A model generated the notes under the pieces. That model ran no database searches. It was not told where the DNA came from and was given only the letters and a program-made list of their open reading frames with translations. 6,616 nucleotides of DNA. Origin: Verrucomicrobia bacterium UBA3750. GTDB lineage: Bacteria > Verrucomicrobiota > Kiritimatiellia > RFP12 > UBA1067. Below are positions 1 through 6,427 of this stretch, one piece after another; position 1 is the stretch's first letter, and every line of letters starts with the position of its first letter. The stretch lies in contig DFGM01000031.1 of NCBI GenBank assembly GCA_002371755.1, positions 1-6,616 on the forward strand, in the 5' to 3' direction. The translations under genes and the position numbers were made by a program.

Positions 1-1215
1 ACCGATTCCGCCGCGAAGTATCTTGGCGATGGACGCTTCGGTGTATTCTACGTGAACGACCCAGACGGGTTCGACCAGAAGGGCGCGGATACGACGCCCT
101 GGCGCGTGATGCTTGTCGCCAAGGATTTGCAGACGCTTGCGACGAGCGACATCGTGCGGCGGCTTTGCCCAGCGCCGTCCGCCGAAGTCGCGGCGAAGGC
201 GGCGAAGTTCGTGCGCCCCGGCCGCGCCGTCTGGCAGTGGCTACCCGCTGGCGCGCCGAAATACGGGGAACAGAAGGAGTGGTACGACAGGACGAAGGCG
301 CTGGGCTTCGAGTACTATCTTATAGACGATGGTTGGCGTGACTGGCGCGATGGCGACATGGACCAGTGGGCGTGCCTCAAGAAGTGGATTGACTATGGGA
401 AGTCGATCGGCGTCGAGACTTTCATGTGGGTCGACTCCAAGGAAATGCGCAATCCCGAAACGCGCCGCGAGTATCTTGCGAAGGTGAAGGCGTCGGGTGC
501 GGTAGGCATAAAGATTGATTTCCATCCCGCGCCTTCGTGCGCACAGATGGCGTGGTACGAGGAGGCTCTTGCCGACACCCTCGAATTCGGGCTCATGACA
601 GACTACCACGGTTGCGTGAAACCGTCGGGACGCGAGAAGACGTGGCCGCACGAGATTGCGCGGGAGGCGATCCGCGGTCACGAGTGGCACATCACGCGCT
701 ACGACAGGTCCCTTCCGCCGGAGCATGATTGCATCCTGCCTTTCAATCGTCTCGTTCAGGGACACGCCGACTACACGCCCGTCGTCTTCGAGGAGAGAGA
801 GCTTGTCGGCTATACGCGGGCAAGGGAACTTGCACAGGGGATCATCTTTTCTGCTCCATTCCTCTGTCTCGGTGACTATCCGCAGAACTATATCGAAAGC
901 CCTGCGGTTGAAATCATAAAGGCGTTGAACCCAGTCTATGATGAGACGATTGTCCTTCCCGGCTCGGAAATCGGCGAATGCGTCGCGGTCGCAAAGCGCA
1001 AGGACGAGAAGTGGTTCATTGCAATCGAGAACGGCGCGGAGGACCGCAGCCTTGAAATCCCGCTTTCGTTCCTTCAGTCCGGCAAGTGGCGGATGAAGAA
1101 GTTCGCCGACGCGGAAGGTTCCAATACCGAATTCGACATTTCGGAATGCACCGTCTCGCCATCCGATACGCTGAAACTCGCTCTCCGCGCAAAAGGCGGG
1201 TTTGTGGCCGTGCTC
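1..1215 (+). other. GH97 domain, retaining alpha-galactosidase type (N-terminus outside window)
   Basis: Residues are counted from the codon at 1-3. The region around residues 30-40 (TPWRVMLVAKDL) and 70-80 (VRPGRAVWQW) is the typical lead-in to the GH97 barrel, followed by IDDGW at 108-112 and GIKIDF ending near 174. Asp173 (517-519) sits where retaining GH97 enzymes have the nucleophile; inverting SusB-type enzymes lack it. Glu228 (682-684), in the IRGHE segment, lies 55 residues later, the same spacing I recall between Asp415 and Glu470 of the Bacteroides alpha-galactosidase BtGal97b. The C-terminal beta-sandwich ends at GGFVAVL near 1215, where GH97 proteins normally stop. The N-terminal beta-sandwich of about 250 residues is mostly missing because the window begins inside the gene. 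Predicted role: release of terminal alpha-galactose, probably in the periplasm. Family assignment is firm; exact substrate is inferred. Confidence 0.9.
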
Positions 1216-4200
1216 ACAGCCAGTGCCGCCTTGTACTCCCGGTTCGGGGACGGGATGCTTTCCGTCACGCAGCCGCGCGGCTGGCTTGGAAAAGTCTGCC
1301 ACGCACAGGCGGATGGCTTGACGGGGCACCCTGAGGCCTTGAGTTATCCGTACGATTCGTGTCTGTGGGCCGGCAGAATCGTGAACGGCAGATCGGATGT
1401 GGACGGTTGGTGGCGATACGAACAGACGGCGTATTACACCGACGGTCTTCTCCGGCTGGGTTACGCGCTGGGCGACTCCAAGTTGATCGCAAAAGGCGAA
1501 AAAGGCGTCGACTACACGCTGGACAACGCCTCGCCGGACGGAATGCTTGGCGACCCGTGCCTTTGGGATGCGACGAAGCACAAGCTTGACAGCGGTTTCG
1601 AGATGTGGCCGATGGCTGTGTTCTTCAGGGCTATGAAGGCCAAGTACGATGCGACACGCGACGAACGCATCCCGGCGGCGCTCGCAAAATACTACCTGCT
1701 GAGCGGTGCGGACATGCTCGCCAAGGGCCGCAACACGATCAATGTCGAGGGCATCGCCTGGACTTACGGACGCACGGGCGACAAACGGCTGGTGGAAATG
1801 GCGGAGGAGGCCTGGAACGCGAAGAAAAGCGCCGACAATTGGTCCAACGATCTTGTTCCCGCCAAATGTTCCGATGGCGCGCCGATATACATGCACGGCG
1901 TAAGCTATTCCGAAGAGTTGAAGATACCGCTCCTTCTCTACGCCTGCACAGGCAAGCGTGAATATCTCGAGCAGGCCGTCAATGCCGAGTGGAAACTCGT
2001 GCGCGACCACATGCTGCCGGATGGATGCCCCAGCTCAACGGAACAGACGCGAGGCAATTCCGTGCATTGGGGGCACGAGACATGCGTCGTTTCTGACTAC
2101 ACCTGGTCGCTCGGCTATTTCCTCGAGGTGCTTGGAGACGCGCATTATGCCGACAAGATAGAACGCTGCGTGTTCAACGCAGGTTTGGGTTCGGTCATGA
2201 ACGACTTCAAATCGCTGCAGTACTTCTCGAATCTGAATCAGTTCATTGCCACGTCCGATTCCAACCACAATCCGTTTTTTTACGGCACGACGTGGTCGCA
2301 GTACCGTCCGACGCATGAAACGGAGTGCTGTGCCGGCAATATGCATCGCTTCCTCCCCAACTACATCTCGCGCATGTGGCTTAAAGACGCCGAAGGCTCG
2401 CCGGTCGCCGCGCTCTACGGGCCGTGCGAAGTCGATTTCGGCTGGGCGAGGATAACGGAGGAGACGCATTACCCGTTTGACGGGAAAATCGTATTCCGTT
2501 TCGGCATGGAAGGGGAGAAAGACGCGGCGTTCACTTACCGTGTCCCTGGATGGTGCGTCAAGGGCGCGAGCGCAAAGGTGAACGGCGAATCGGTGCCCGT
2601 CGGCGATGTCGGGAGTTTTGCCGCAATCAGGCGCACGTTCAGGGACGGCGACACGATAGAGTTGGATTTCCCCATGGACACGGTATTCGAGGTTCTTCCG
2701 AGACGTCACTATGTTATAAAGGATTTCGTCGGCAAGTGGACCGGCAAGATCGAAGGGCGCAGCGTCAGCCAGGGAACGGTGGTGCGCAGGGGACCTCTTG
2801 TCTTCGCCTATCAGGTTCCGGCGGAGCGGACGGAAGACACTGTCGAGCATGCAAGCATGCGCGGCAAGAAAAGCGCGAACCCGGATTTCAAGTGCTGGAA
2901 CCTCAGACCTGCGGGTCCGTTCAATTACGCGCTTGCCGCGCACGAGGCCGAGACGGTCGCGGACGGCGATTCCGTTTGCGTCAAGGTTCCCGTGCGGCGC
3001 ATAAAGTGGGAACTCGAGAACGATCGCTTTACGCCAGACCTCCCGGAAAACCCTGTTCCGGTTTCGGATGTAATCGAATACATCTCGCTGGTTCCCTATG
3101 GCAACACTGCGTTGCGTCTTGCAGTCTTTCCTGATTTGCAGGACCGAAGAAGCATAAATCCAACTCAACTTTCGTTGTGCGGCTTGTCGGCGTTTGCGCG
3201 GCCCGCGCCGCGGGCGGCCATGGCGGCGCGGCTGGCGGCCGATGAGGATGTCATTGGCATCGTCCACTGGGGGTTCAACACCTACACCGACCGCGAGTGG
3301 GGCTTTGGCGACGAAGGCGAGACCGATACCGCCAAATGGATGACGAATGGCGTTTCCGCCAGGCGGGAGACGCGCGGACAGGGGCTTTGCCGTTGCCAGG
3401 TGCATCGCGGCGGCGGACGCGATACGCGGCCCGACAATTCGCTCGAGACGTTTCTCTGGTGCTGGGGGCACGGCGTCGCGCCGGAGGCGGATGCGCGGCT
3501 GACAAAGGACGGCGTCGCAATCGCTTTCCACGATCCGACGCTCCAGCGCATTGCGCGCGGCATTCCCGGCGAACTCCAGACCCGCGAAATCAAGGACATG
3601 GCATGGGACGAAATAAAGGACGTCGATGTCGGCTCGTATATGGGCGAAGAGTATGCAACGACGCGCATCGCGACGATAGATTCGATCTTCGCCGCGATGG
3701 CTGGCCGTCCCGATAGAATACTCTACCTGGACGAAAAAGGGGCGCCGCCCGAGATGATGGCGCAGATGGCCCGGAAGCATGGCGTGGAGAAGCAGATCTA
3801 CTATACTTCGCCGGATTTCCGTCTGATGGCGCGGTGGCAGGAGGTTGTGCCGGACGGCCTCGGCATGGTGTGGCTCGGCACGTGGCCGACGGACAACTCG
3901 GCCGAGTCCGTCGCGAGGGCCGATGAGTTCCTGGAACGGACGTTCCGCGAGATGGAAGATGCGAACTGGAAGGGCATCAGCCAGATACAGCTGCATATCC
4001 GGACGGATCTTACGAAACCCGATCCGTTTTGCCCTTCGACGGAATGCCTGAAGAAGTCCATCGAACTTTTGCACGCGAAGGGCATAACCGTCCAGGCGTT
4101 CACATGGACGGAAGGCGCGAACAAAGACGTCCTGCGCCGCATTTGGTCGCTCGGTTTCGACAATTTCGCCACGGACGATCCGCTTGTGCTGTTCGAACTG

Positions 4201-4230
4201 TTGCCGGAATTCGCCGGGTGCGGCAAATGA
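1..4230 (+). CDS. Multi-enzyme fusion: GH97 - GH127 - GH29 remnant - GDPD (5' partial)
   Basis: One frame runs without a stop from base 1 to TGA at 4228-4230, 1409 codons. It is already open before the GTG at 52, and the codons ahead of that GTG continue GH97-like sequence, so the true start lies upstream of the window and the GTG is not a start. The order is GH97 catalytic and C-terminal domains, GH127, a GH29 N-terminal scrap, then GDPD. Free-standing members of each family normally carry their own start and, when secreted, their own signal peptide; none is intact at the internal junctions. Such an order in one polypeptide is unlike any architecture I know. The GH97, GH127 and GDPD catalytic residues are intact and no frameshift is visible, so the three enzymes could be active if the protein folds. 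The next gene follows after 14 bases. Alternatives are an operon fused by deletions, or an assembly chimera. The open frame is certain; one functional polypeptide is not. Confidence 0.85.
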   Translation, partial: TDSAAKYLGDGRFGVFYVNDPDGFDQKGADTTPWRVMLVAKDLQTLATSDIVRRLCPAPSAEVAAKAAKFVRPGRAVWQWLPAGAPKYGEQKEWYDRTKALGFEYYLIDDGWRDWRDGDMDQWACLKKWIDYGKSIGVETFMWVDSKEMRNPETRREYLAKVKASGAVGIKIDFHPAPSCAQMAWYEEALADTLEFGLMTDYHGCVKPSGREKTWPHEIAREAIRGHEWHITRYDRSLPPEHDCILPFNRLVQGHADYTPVVFEERELVGYTRARELAQGIIFSAPFLCLGDYPQNYIESPAVEIIKALNPVYDETIVLPGSEIGECVAVAKRKDEKWFIAIENGAEDRSLEIPLSFLQSGKWRMKKFADAEGSNTEFDISECTVSPSDTLKLALRAKGGFVAVLTASAALYSRFGDGMLSVTQPRGWLGKVCHAQADGLTGHPEALSYPYDSCLWAGRIVNGRSDVDGWWRYEQTAYYTDGLLRLGYALGDSKLIAKGEKGVDYTLDNASPDGMLGDPCLWDATKHKLDSGFEMWPMAVFFRAMKAKYDATRDERIPAALAKYYLLSGADMLAKGRNTINVEGIAWTYGRTGDKRLVEMAEEAWNAKKSADNWSNDLVPAKCSDGAPIYMHGVSYSEELKIPLLLYACTGKREYLEQAVNAEWKLVRDHMLPDGCPSSTEQTRGNSVHWGHETCVVSDYTWSLGYFLEVLGDAHYADKIERCVFNAGLGSVMNDFKSLQYFSNLNQFIATSDSNHNPFFYGTTWSQYRPTHETECCAGNMHRFLPNYISRMWLKDAEGSPVAALYGPCEVDFGWARITEETHYPFDGKIVFRFGMEGEKDAAFTYRVPGWCVKGASAKVNGESVPVGDVGSFAAIRRTFRDGDTIELDFPMDTVFEVLPRRHYVIKDFVGKWTGKIEGRSVSQGTVVRRGPLVFAYQVPAERTEDTVEHASMRGKKSANPDFKCWNLRPAGPFNYALAAHEAETVADGDSVCVKVPVRRIKWELENDRFTPDLPENPVPVSDVIEYISLVPYGNTALRLAVFPDLQDRRSINPTQLSLCGLSAFARPAPRAAMAARLAADEDVIGIVHWGFNTYTDREWGFGDEGETDTAKWMTNGVSARRETRGQGLCRCQVHRGGGRDTRPDNSLETFLWCWGHGVAPEADARLTKDGVAIAFHDPTLQRIARGIPGELQTREIKDMAWDEIKDVDVGSYMGEEYATTRIATIDSIFAAMAGRPDRILYLDEKGAPPEMMAQMARKHGVEKQIYYTSPDFRLMARWQEVVPDGLGMVWLGTWPTDNSAESVARADEFLERTFREMEDANWKGISQIQLHIRTDLTKPDPFCPSTECLKKSIELLHAKGITVQAFTWTEGANKDVLRRIWSLGFDNFATDDPLVLFELLPEFAGCGK
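1230..3135 (+). other. GH127 (DUF1680) beta-L-arabinofuranosidase-like domain
   Basis: The domain opens with the usual DUF1680 entry motif, PRGWL followed by QADGLTGH (near 1273-1326), and continues through an alpha/alpha barrel of about 630 residues to the end motif LVPYGNTALRLAVFP (about 3090-3132). The thiol-type active site is complete: HETC with Glu693 (2077-2079) and Cys695 (2083-2085), and ECC with Cys776-Cys777 (2326-2331). In the Bifidobacterium enzyme HypBA1 the matching Glu338, Cys340, Cys417 and Cys418 bind zinc, with Cys417 as nucleophile and Glu338 as acid/base; the Glu-to-Cys distance is 83 here and 79 there. Family members cleave beta-L-arabinofuranosides, and one Bacteroides member acts on aceric acid in rhamnogalacturonan II. 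Any signal peptide this domain once had is gone, since its first residues follow the GH97 end directly. Family firm, substrate open. Confidence 0.9.
3136..3318 (+). pseudogene. Remnant of a GH29 alpha-L-fucosidase N-terminus, in frame inside the fusion
   Basis: After the GH127 end comes a small-residue stretch (LSLCGLSAFARPAP, about 3166-3207) that resembles the end of a signal peptide, then an Ala/Arg-rich piece. Next is VIGIVHWGFNTYTDREWGFGDE (about 3250-3315; split as VIGIVHWGFNT and YTDREWGFGDE). This closely matches the opening strand of GH29 alpha-L-fucosidases, where NTYTDxEWGxGDE is normally followed by DPxxFxP and about 400 more residues of barrel. Here the match breaks off at GDE, and sequence leading into GDPD follows. 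The nucleophile aspartate and the rest of the barrel are absent, so this piece cannot be an enzyme. It most likely records a deletion within a former GH29 gene. Weak alternative: a linker that resembles GH29 by chance. Confidence 0.65.
3364..4227 (+). other. Glycerophosphodiester phosphodiesterase (GDPD) domain
   Basis: The domain begins near RCQVHRGGG and fills the rest of the frame. The hallmark residues are visible: His1135-Arg1136 (3403-3408), Glu1162 and Asp1164 in PEADARLTKDG (3484-3492), and His1177-Asp1178 (3529-3534). In GDPD enzymes these form the HR / ExD / HD metal-binding and acid-base site. The later E-x-K motif appears as Asp-Glu-Lys in LYLDEKG (3730-3738), a conservative change. 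The C-terminal strand WTEGANKDVLRRIWSLGFDNFATDDP fits the usual end of the barrel (split as WTEGANKDVLRR and IWSLGFDNFATDDP). Family members hydrolyse glycerophosphodiesters to glycerol-3-phosphate and an alcohol, and some act on teichoic acids or other phosphodiesters. Its own start is unclear: the in-frame ATG at 3340 has no convincing ribosome binding site. Family firm; substrate unknown. Confidence 0.88.
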
Positions 4231-4265
4231 AAGGAGCGAGAAATATGTCCAGGATGAAAGGAGCG
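4227..4265 (+). repeat. 12-base direct repeat carrying two Shine-Dalgarno-like motifs
   Basis: ATGAAAGGAGCG occurs at 4227-4238 and again at 4254-4265, an offset of 27 bases or exactly nine codons. The first copy contains the stop codon of the fusion gene and the ribosome binding site of the next gene; the second lies inside that gene's first codons (Met-Lys-Gly-Ala). Chance or a small tandem duplication could produce it. Confidence 0.7.
4231..4236 (+). promoter_or_regulatory. Ribosome binding site of the GH141-like gene
   Basis: AAGGAG begins directly after the TGA of the fusion gene and stands 8 bases before ATG at 4245. It is the reason for choosing 4245 over the upstream in-frame ATG at 4029, which lies deep inside the GDPD coding sequence. 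Confidence 0.85.
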
Positions 4266-6413
4266 CCGGCGCGCGCGATGCCGTTGAAGATGCGTGCGGT
4301 CAGGGCCGCGATCGCGGTTTCGTGCCTGGCGCTTGCGCGGCCGTGCGTCGCTGCCTCGCGTGCCGAAACGCGTGAACTGACGGTTGCTCCGGACGGCATG
4401 TCGCCGCGCGAGGCGCTTCTCGCCATCCGCGAGGCGAAGGCGAAGGGCGATGCGTCTGCGTGGACGGTGCATATACGGCGTGGCGCGTATTTTCTTGAAG
4501 CACCGCTTGTTTTCACGGCCGCCGACTCCGGGACGCGCTCTTCGCCCGTCCGCTGGATTGGCGAAGGCGGCCCCGTTTTTGCCGGCGGCGAGCGGCTGAA
4601 GGGCTGGCGGGACGAAGGGGGCGGCGTGTGGTCTGCACCGATTCCGAAGGGCGCAGACGGAAAGCCTGTCTGGTTCGAGCAGCTTTGGGTGAACGGACGG
4701 CGCGCCGAACGCGCCCGTGCGCCGGATGCCGTGCCGGACGATCCGGCGCACAGCTGCATGAAACTGAGTTTGTCCGAAGAACGAGTCGTGACGAATGCGG
4801 TTGACGGAACGGTTTCATACGTACAGCGCATCGCTTCGACAAACGCGGCGATGTCTAAGGTCGTGTCGACGGCGGCGGAAGATCTGCCGTACGTTTCGCT
4901 CTGCGCCGTCCACAAATGGAATGCGGCGCGTCAGGGGATCCTTCGTGTCGATTCCGAAACGATGTCCGTCGAGACAAGCCGCAGGGAGAGCGTCGGCGGC
5001 AATCGCGCGTGGACGGCCAAAGAGACGATTGTCTGGTTTGAAAATGTGCGCGGTGCATTCGACGCGCCGGGGGAATGGTTTTATGACGCCAAGGCCGGGC
5101 GCGTCCTCTACCGTCCGCTTCCGGGCGAGACAATCGGTTCCCTGTCGGCGATCGCGCCGACGGCGTCCGGCGGCGTGCTTGTCGTTTTGCGTGGCGATTG
5201 CGACGGCGATCCGGTGCATGACATCGAATTCAAGAACCTGTCGTTTGCGTTCACGGACTACGCCGAGAAACCAGGGGCGAAGAATGCCGTTTCCGCAGAA
5301 AAGGTCCCCGTGCAGTTCTACACGCGACAGACGTTGCCTGAGACCGTCGGATGCGTTACGGCCACCGGTGCGCGGCGCATCGTCTGGGACGGATGCAGAT
5401 TTCAGCATCTCGGCGCGTTTGCTATGCGCCTGATTGACGGTTGCATTTCCAACACCGTCAAGAACTGCACATTCGCGGATATTGGCGCGGGAGGTGTCAA
5501 GATGGGATCTGAAAATCCGCATGTCGCGCCGGGTGAGACGCTTTCACGTCGCGAAATCACAACGCTCGCGCCGCGCTCGGTCGCATTCAACACGGTTGAA
5601 AACTGTCTCTTCAAGGGAATTGGACGCTATGTTCCGGCCGGCATCGCCGTGACGCTCACGCATGCCAGCGACTGCCGCATCGTCCATTGCGACATGACGG
5701 ATTGCGCTTACTCGGCCATTTCCGCCGGGCTGGCATGGGGCTACGGCGGAAGCATCGCGCAGCGCAACGAAATCGCATACAATCGCATCTGGAACATCGG
5801 CAAGGGATTGATGAGCGACATGGGCGGCGTCTATACCCTCGGCACAAGTTTCGGGACGACGATTCACGACAATGTCATCCATGATGTCCGCAGTTATTCC
5901 TACGGCGGCTGGGGAATCTACTTTGACGAGGGATCGGAAGGTATCGTCGCGGAGCGAAATCTCTGTTGGAATACGACAGACGGCGGCTTTATGCAGCATT
6001 TCGGACGCGGGTGCACGGTCAGGAACAACATCTTCGCGTGGAACAGAATCGGCGACGCCGTCCGTTCGCTCTTTGTCGTCCGGAACAAAGAGGGAATCGA
6101 GCCGACACTTGATTTCAAGAACAACATCGTCCTTGTTTCGACATGCGCCCTTGCGAACGCGCAGGCGGTAAAGGTCAAGGGCGACTGGTCAAACAACCTC
6201 TGGTTCGACGTGCGCGGCGAAAGCGCCGCGACAATCGGCGGCGGGACTTGGGCGGCATGGACGCAGCTGGGGTTCGAAAAGGATGGATCGTTCGCCGATC
6301 CGCAGTTTGTCGATGCGGCCAACAACGATTTCCGCCTCAAGCCGACATCACCGGCGCTTAAACTGGGTTTCCGGCGGTGGGACTATTCTGCTGCGGGAAG
6401 AAAATGCAGATAA
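4245..6413 (+). CDS. Secreted right-handed beta-helix glycosidase, GH141-like
   Basis: 722 residues from ATG 4245 to TAA 6411-6413, with AAGGAG 8 bases upstream. Residues 1-38 form a signal peptide: a long basic start (several Arg and Lys to residue 20), hydrophobic AAIAVSCLALA at 21-31, and a likely signal peptidase I site after VAA or AAS (36-38). The mature part begins with ELTVAPDG and the module typical of this beta-helix group, WIGEGGPVFAGG near 104 and FEQLWVNGRRAERAR near 144-155. Parallel beta-helix rungs follow from about 375, such as WDGCRFQHLG and VKNCTFADIG. Strongly conserved loops are DMGGVYTLG (about 525-533) and GIYFDEGSEG (Asp561, Glu562), whose acidic residues are catalytic candidates by inference only. 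The tail, ADPQFVDAANNDFRLKPTSPALKLGF (split after DAANND), is usual for the family. Known GH141 members are alpha-L-fucosidase (rhamnogalacturonan II) and xylanase. Sits in an operon behind the fusion gene. Beta-helix fold firm, GH141 likely, substrate unknown. Confidence 0.82.
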   Translation: MSRMKGAPARAMPLKMRAVRAAIAVSCLALARPCVAASRAETRELTVAPDGMSPREALLAIREAKAKGDASAWTVHIRRGAYFLEAPLVFTAADSGTRSSPVRWIGEGGPVFAGGERLKGWRDEGGGVWSAPIPKGADGKPVWFEQLWVNGRRAERARAPDAVPDDPAHSCMKLSLSEERVVTNAVDGTVSYVQRIASTNAAMSKVVSTAAEDLPYVSLCAVHKWNAARQGILRVDSETMSVETSRRESVGGNRAWTAKETIVWFENVRGAFDAPGEWFYDAKAGRVLYRPLPGETIGSLSAIAPTASGGVLVVLRGDCDGDPVHDIEFKNLSFAFTDYAEKPGAKNAVSAEKVPVQFYTRQTLPETVGCVTATGARRIVWDGCRFQHLGAFAMRLIDGCISNTVKNCTFADIGAGGVKMGSENPHVAPGETLSRREITTLAPRSVAFNTVENCLFKGIGRYVPAGIAVTLTHASDCRIVHCDMTDCAYSAISAGLAWGYGGSIAQRNEIAYNRIWNIGKGLMSDMGGVYTLGTSFGTTIHDNVIHDVRSYSYGGWGIYFDEGSEGIVAERNLCWNTTDGGFMQHFGRGCTVRNNIFAWNRIGDAVRSLFVVRNKEGIEPTLDFKNNIVLVSTCALANAQAVKVKGDWSNNLWFDVRGESAATIGGGTWAAWTQLGFEKDGSFADPQFVDAANNDFRLKPTSPALKLGFRRWDYSAAGRKCR

Positions 6414-6417
6414 GGAG
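6412..6417 (+). promoter_or_regulatory. Ribosome binding site overlapping the preceding stop codon
   Basis: AAGGAG shares two bases with the TAA stop at 6411-6413 and stands 10 bases before ATG at 6428. The overlap indicates that the third gene is translated from the same transcript, probably coupled to the gene before it. Confidence 0.8.
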
Positions 6418-6427
6418 ACGAAACACG

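Noticed and set aside
52..54. GTG at 52 as the start of the fusion gene
   Set aside because: The frame is open from base 1, the preceding codons read as GH97-like sequence (YLGDGRFGVFYVNDPDG), and the GH97 N-terminal domain would be missing.
241..2010. Long antisense open frame of 589 codons opposite GH97/GH127
   Set aside because: It uses the same codon triplets as the real gene in reverse, so it stays open wherever the gene avoids TTA, CTA and TCA codons, which are rare in GC-rich genomes. Its translation shows no recognisable domain and no ribosome binding site was noted.
3201..3224. GC-rich inverted repeats as a transcription terminator
   Set aside because: They lie inside an open coding frame, the possible stem is short, and no T-run follows.
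3340..3342. Internal ATG as a separate start for GDPD
   Set aside because: No good ribosome binding site precedes it and no stop separates it from the GH127/GH29 frame; it remains possible as an old start but is not supported.
2035..4074. Long antisense open frame of 679 codons opposite GH127/GDPD
   Set aside because: Same codon-register shadow as above; the opposite strand carries conserved enzyme motifs throughout.
4029..4244. Upstream extension of the GH141-like gene to ATG 4029
   Set aside because: It would overlap 200 bases of conserved GDPD coding sequence, has no family match, and would bury the signal peptide; AAGGAG at 4231 supports 4245.
4815..5999. Antisense frames opposite the GH141-like gene
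   Set aside because: Codon-register shadows of a well-supported beta-helix gene, with no domain features of their own.
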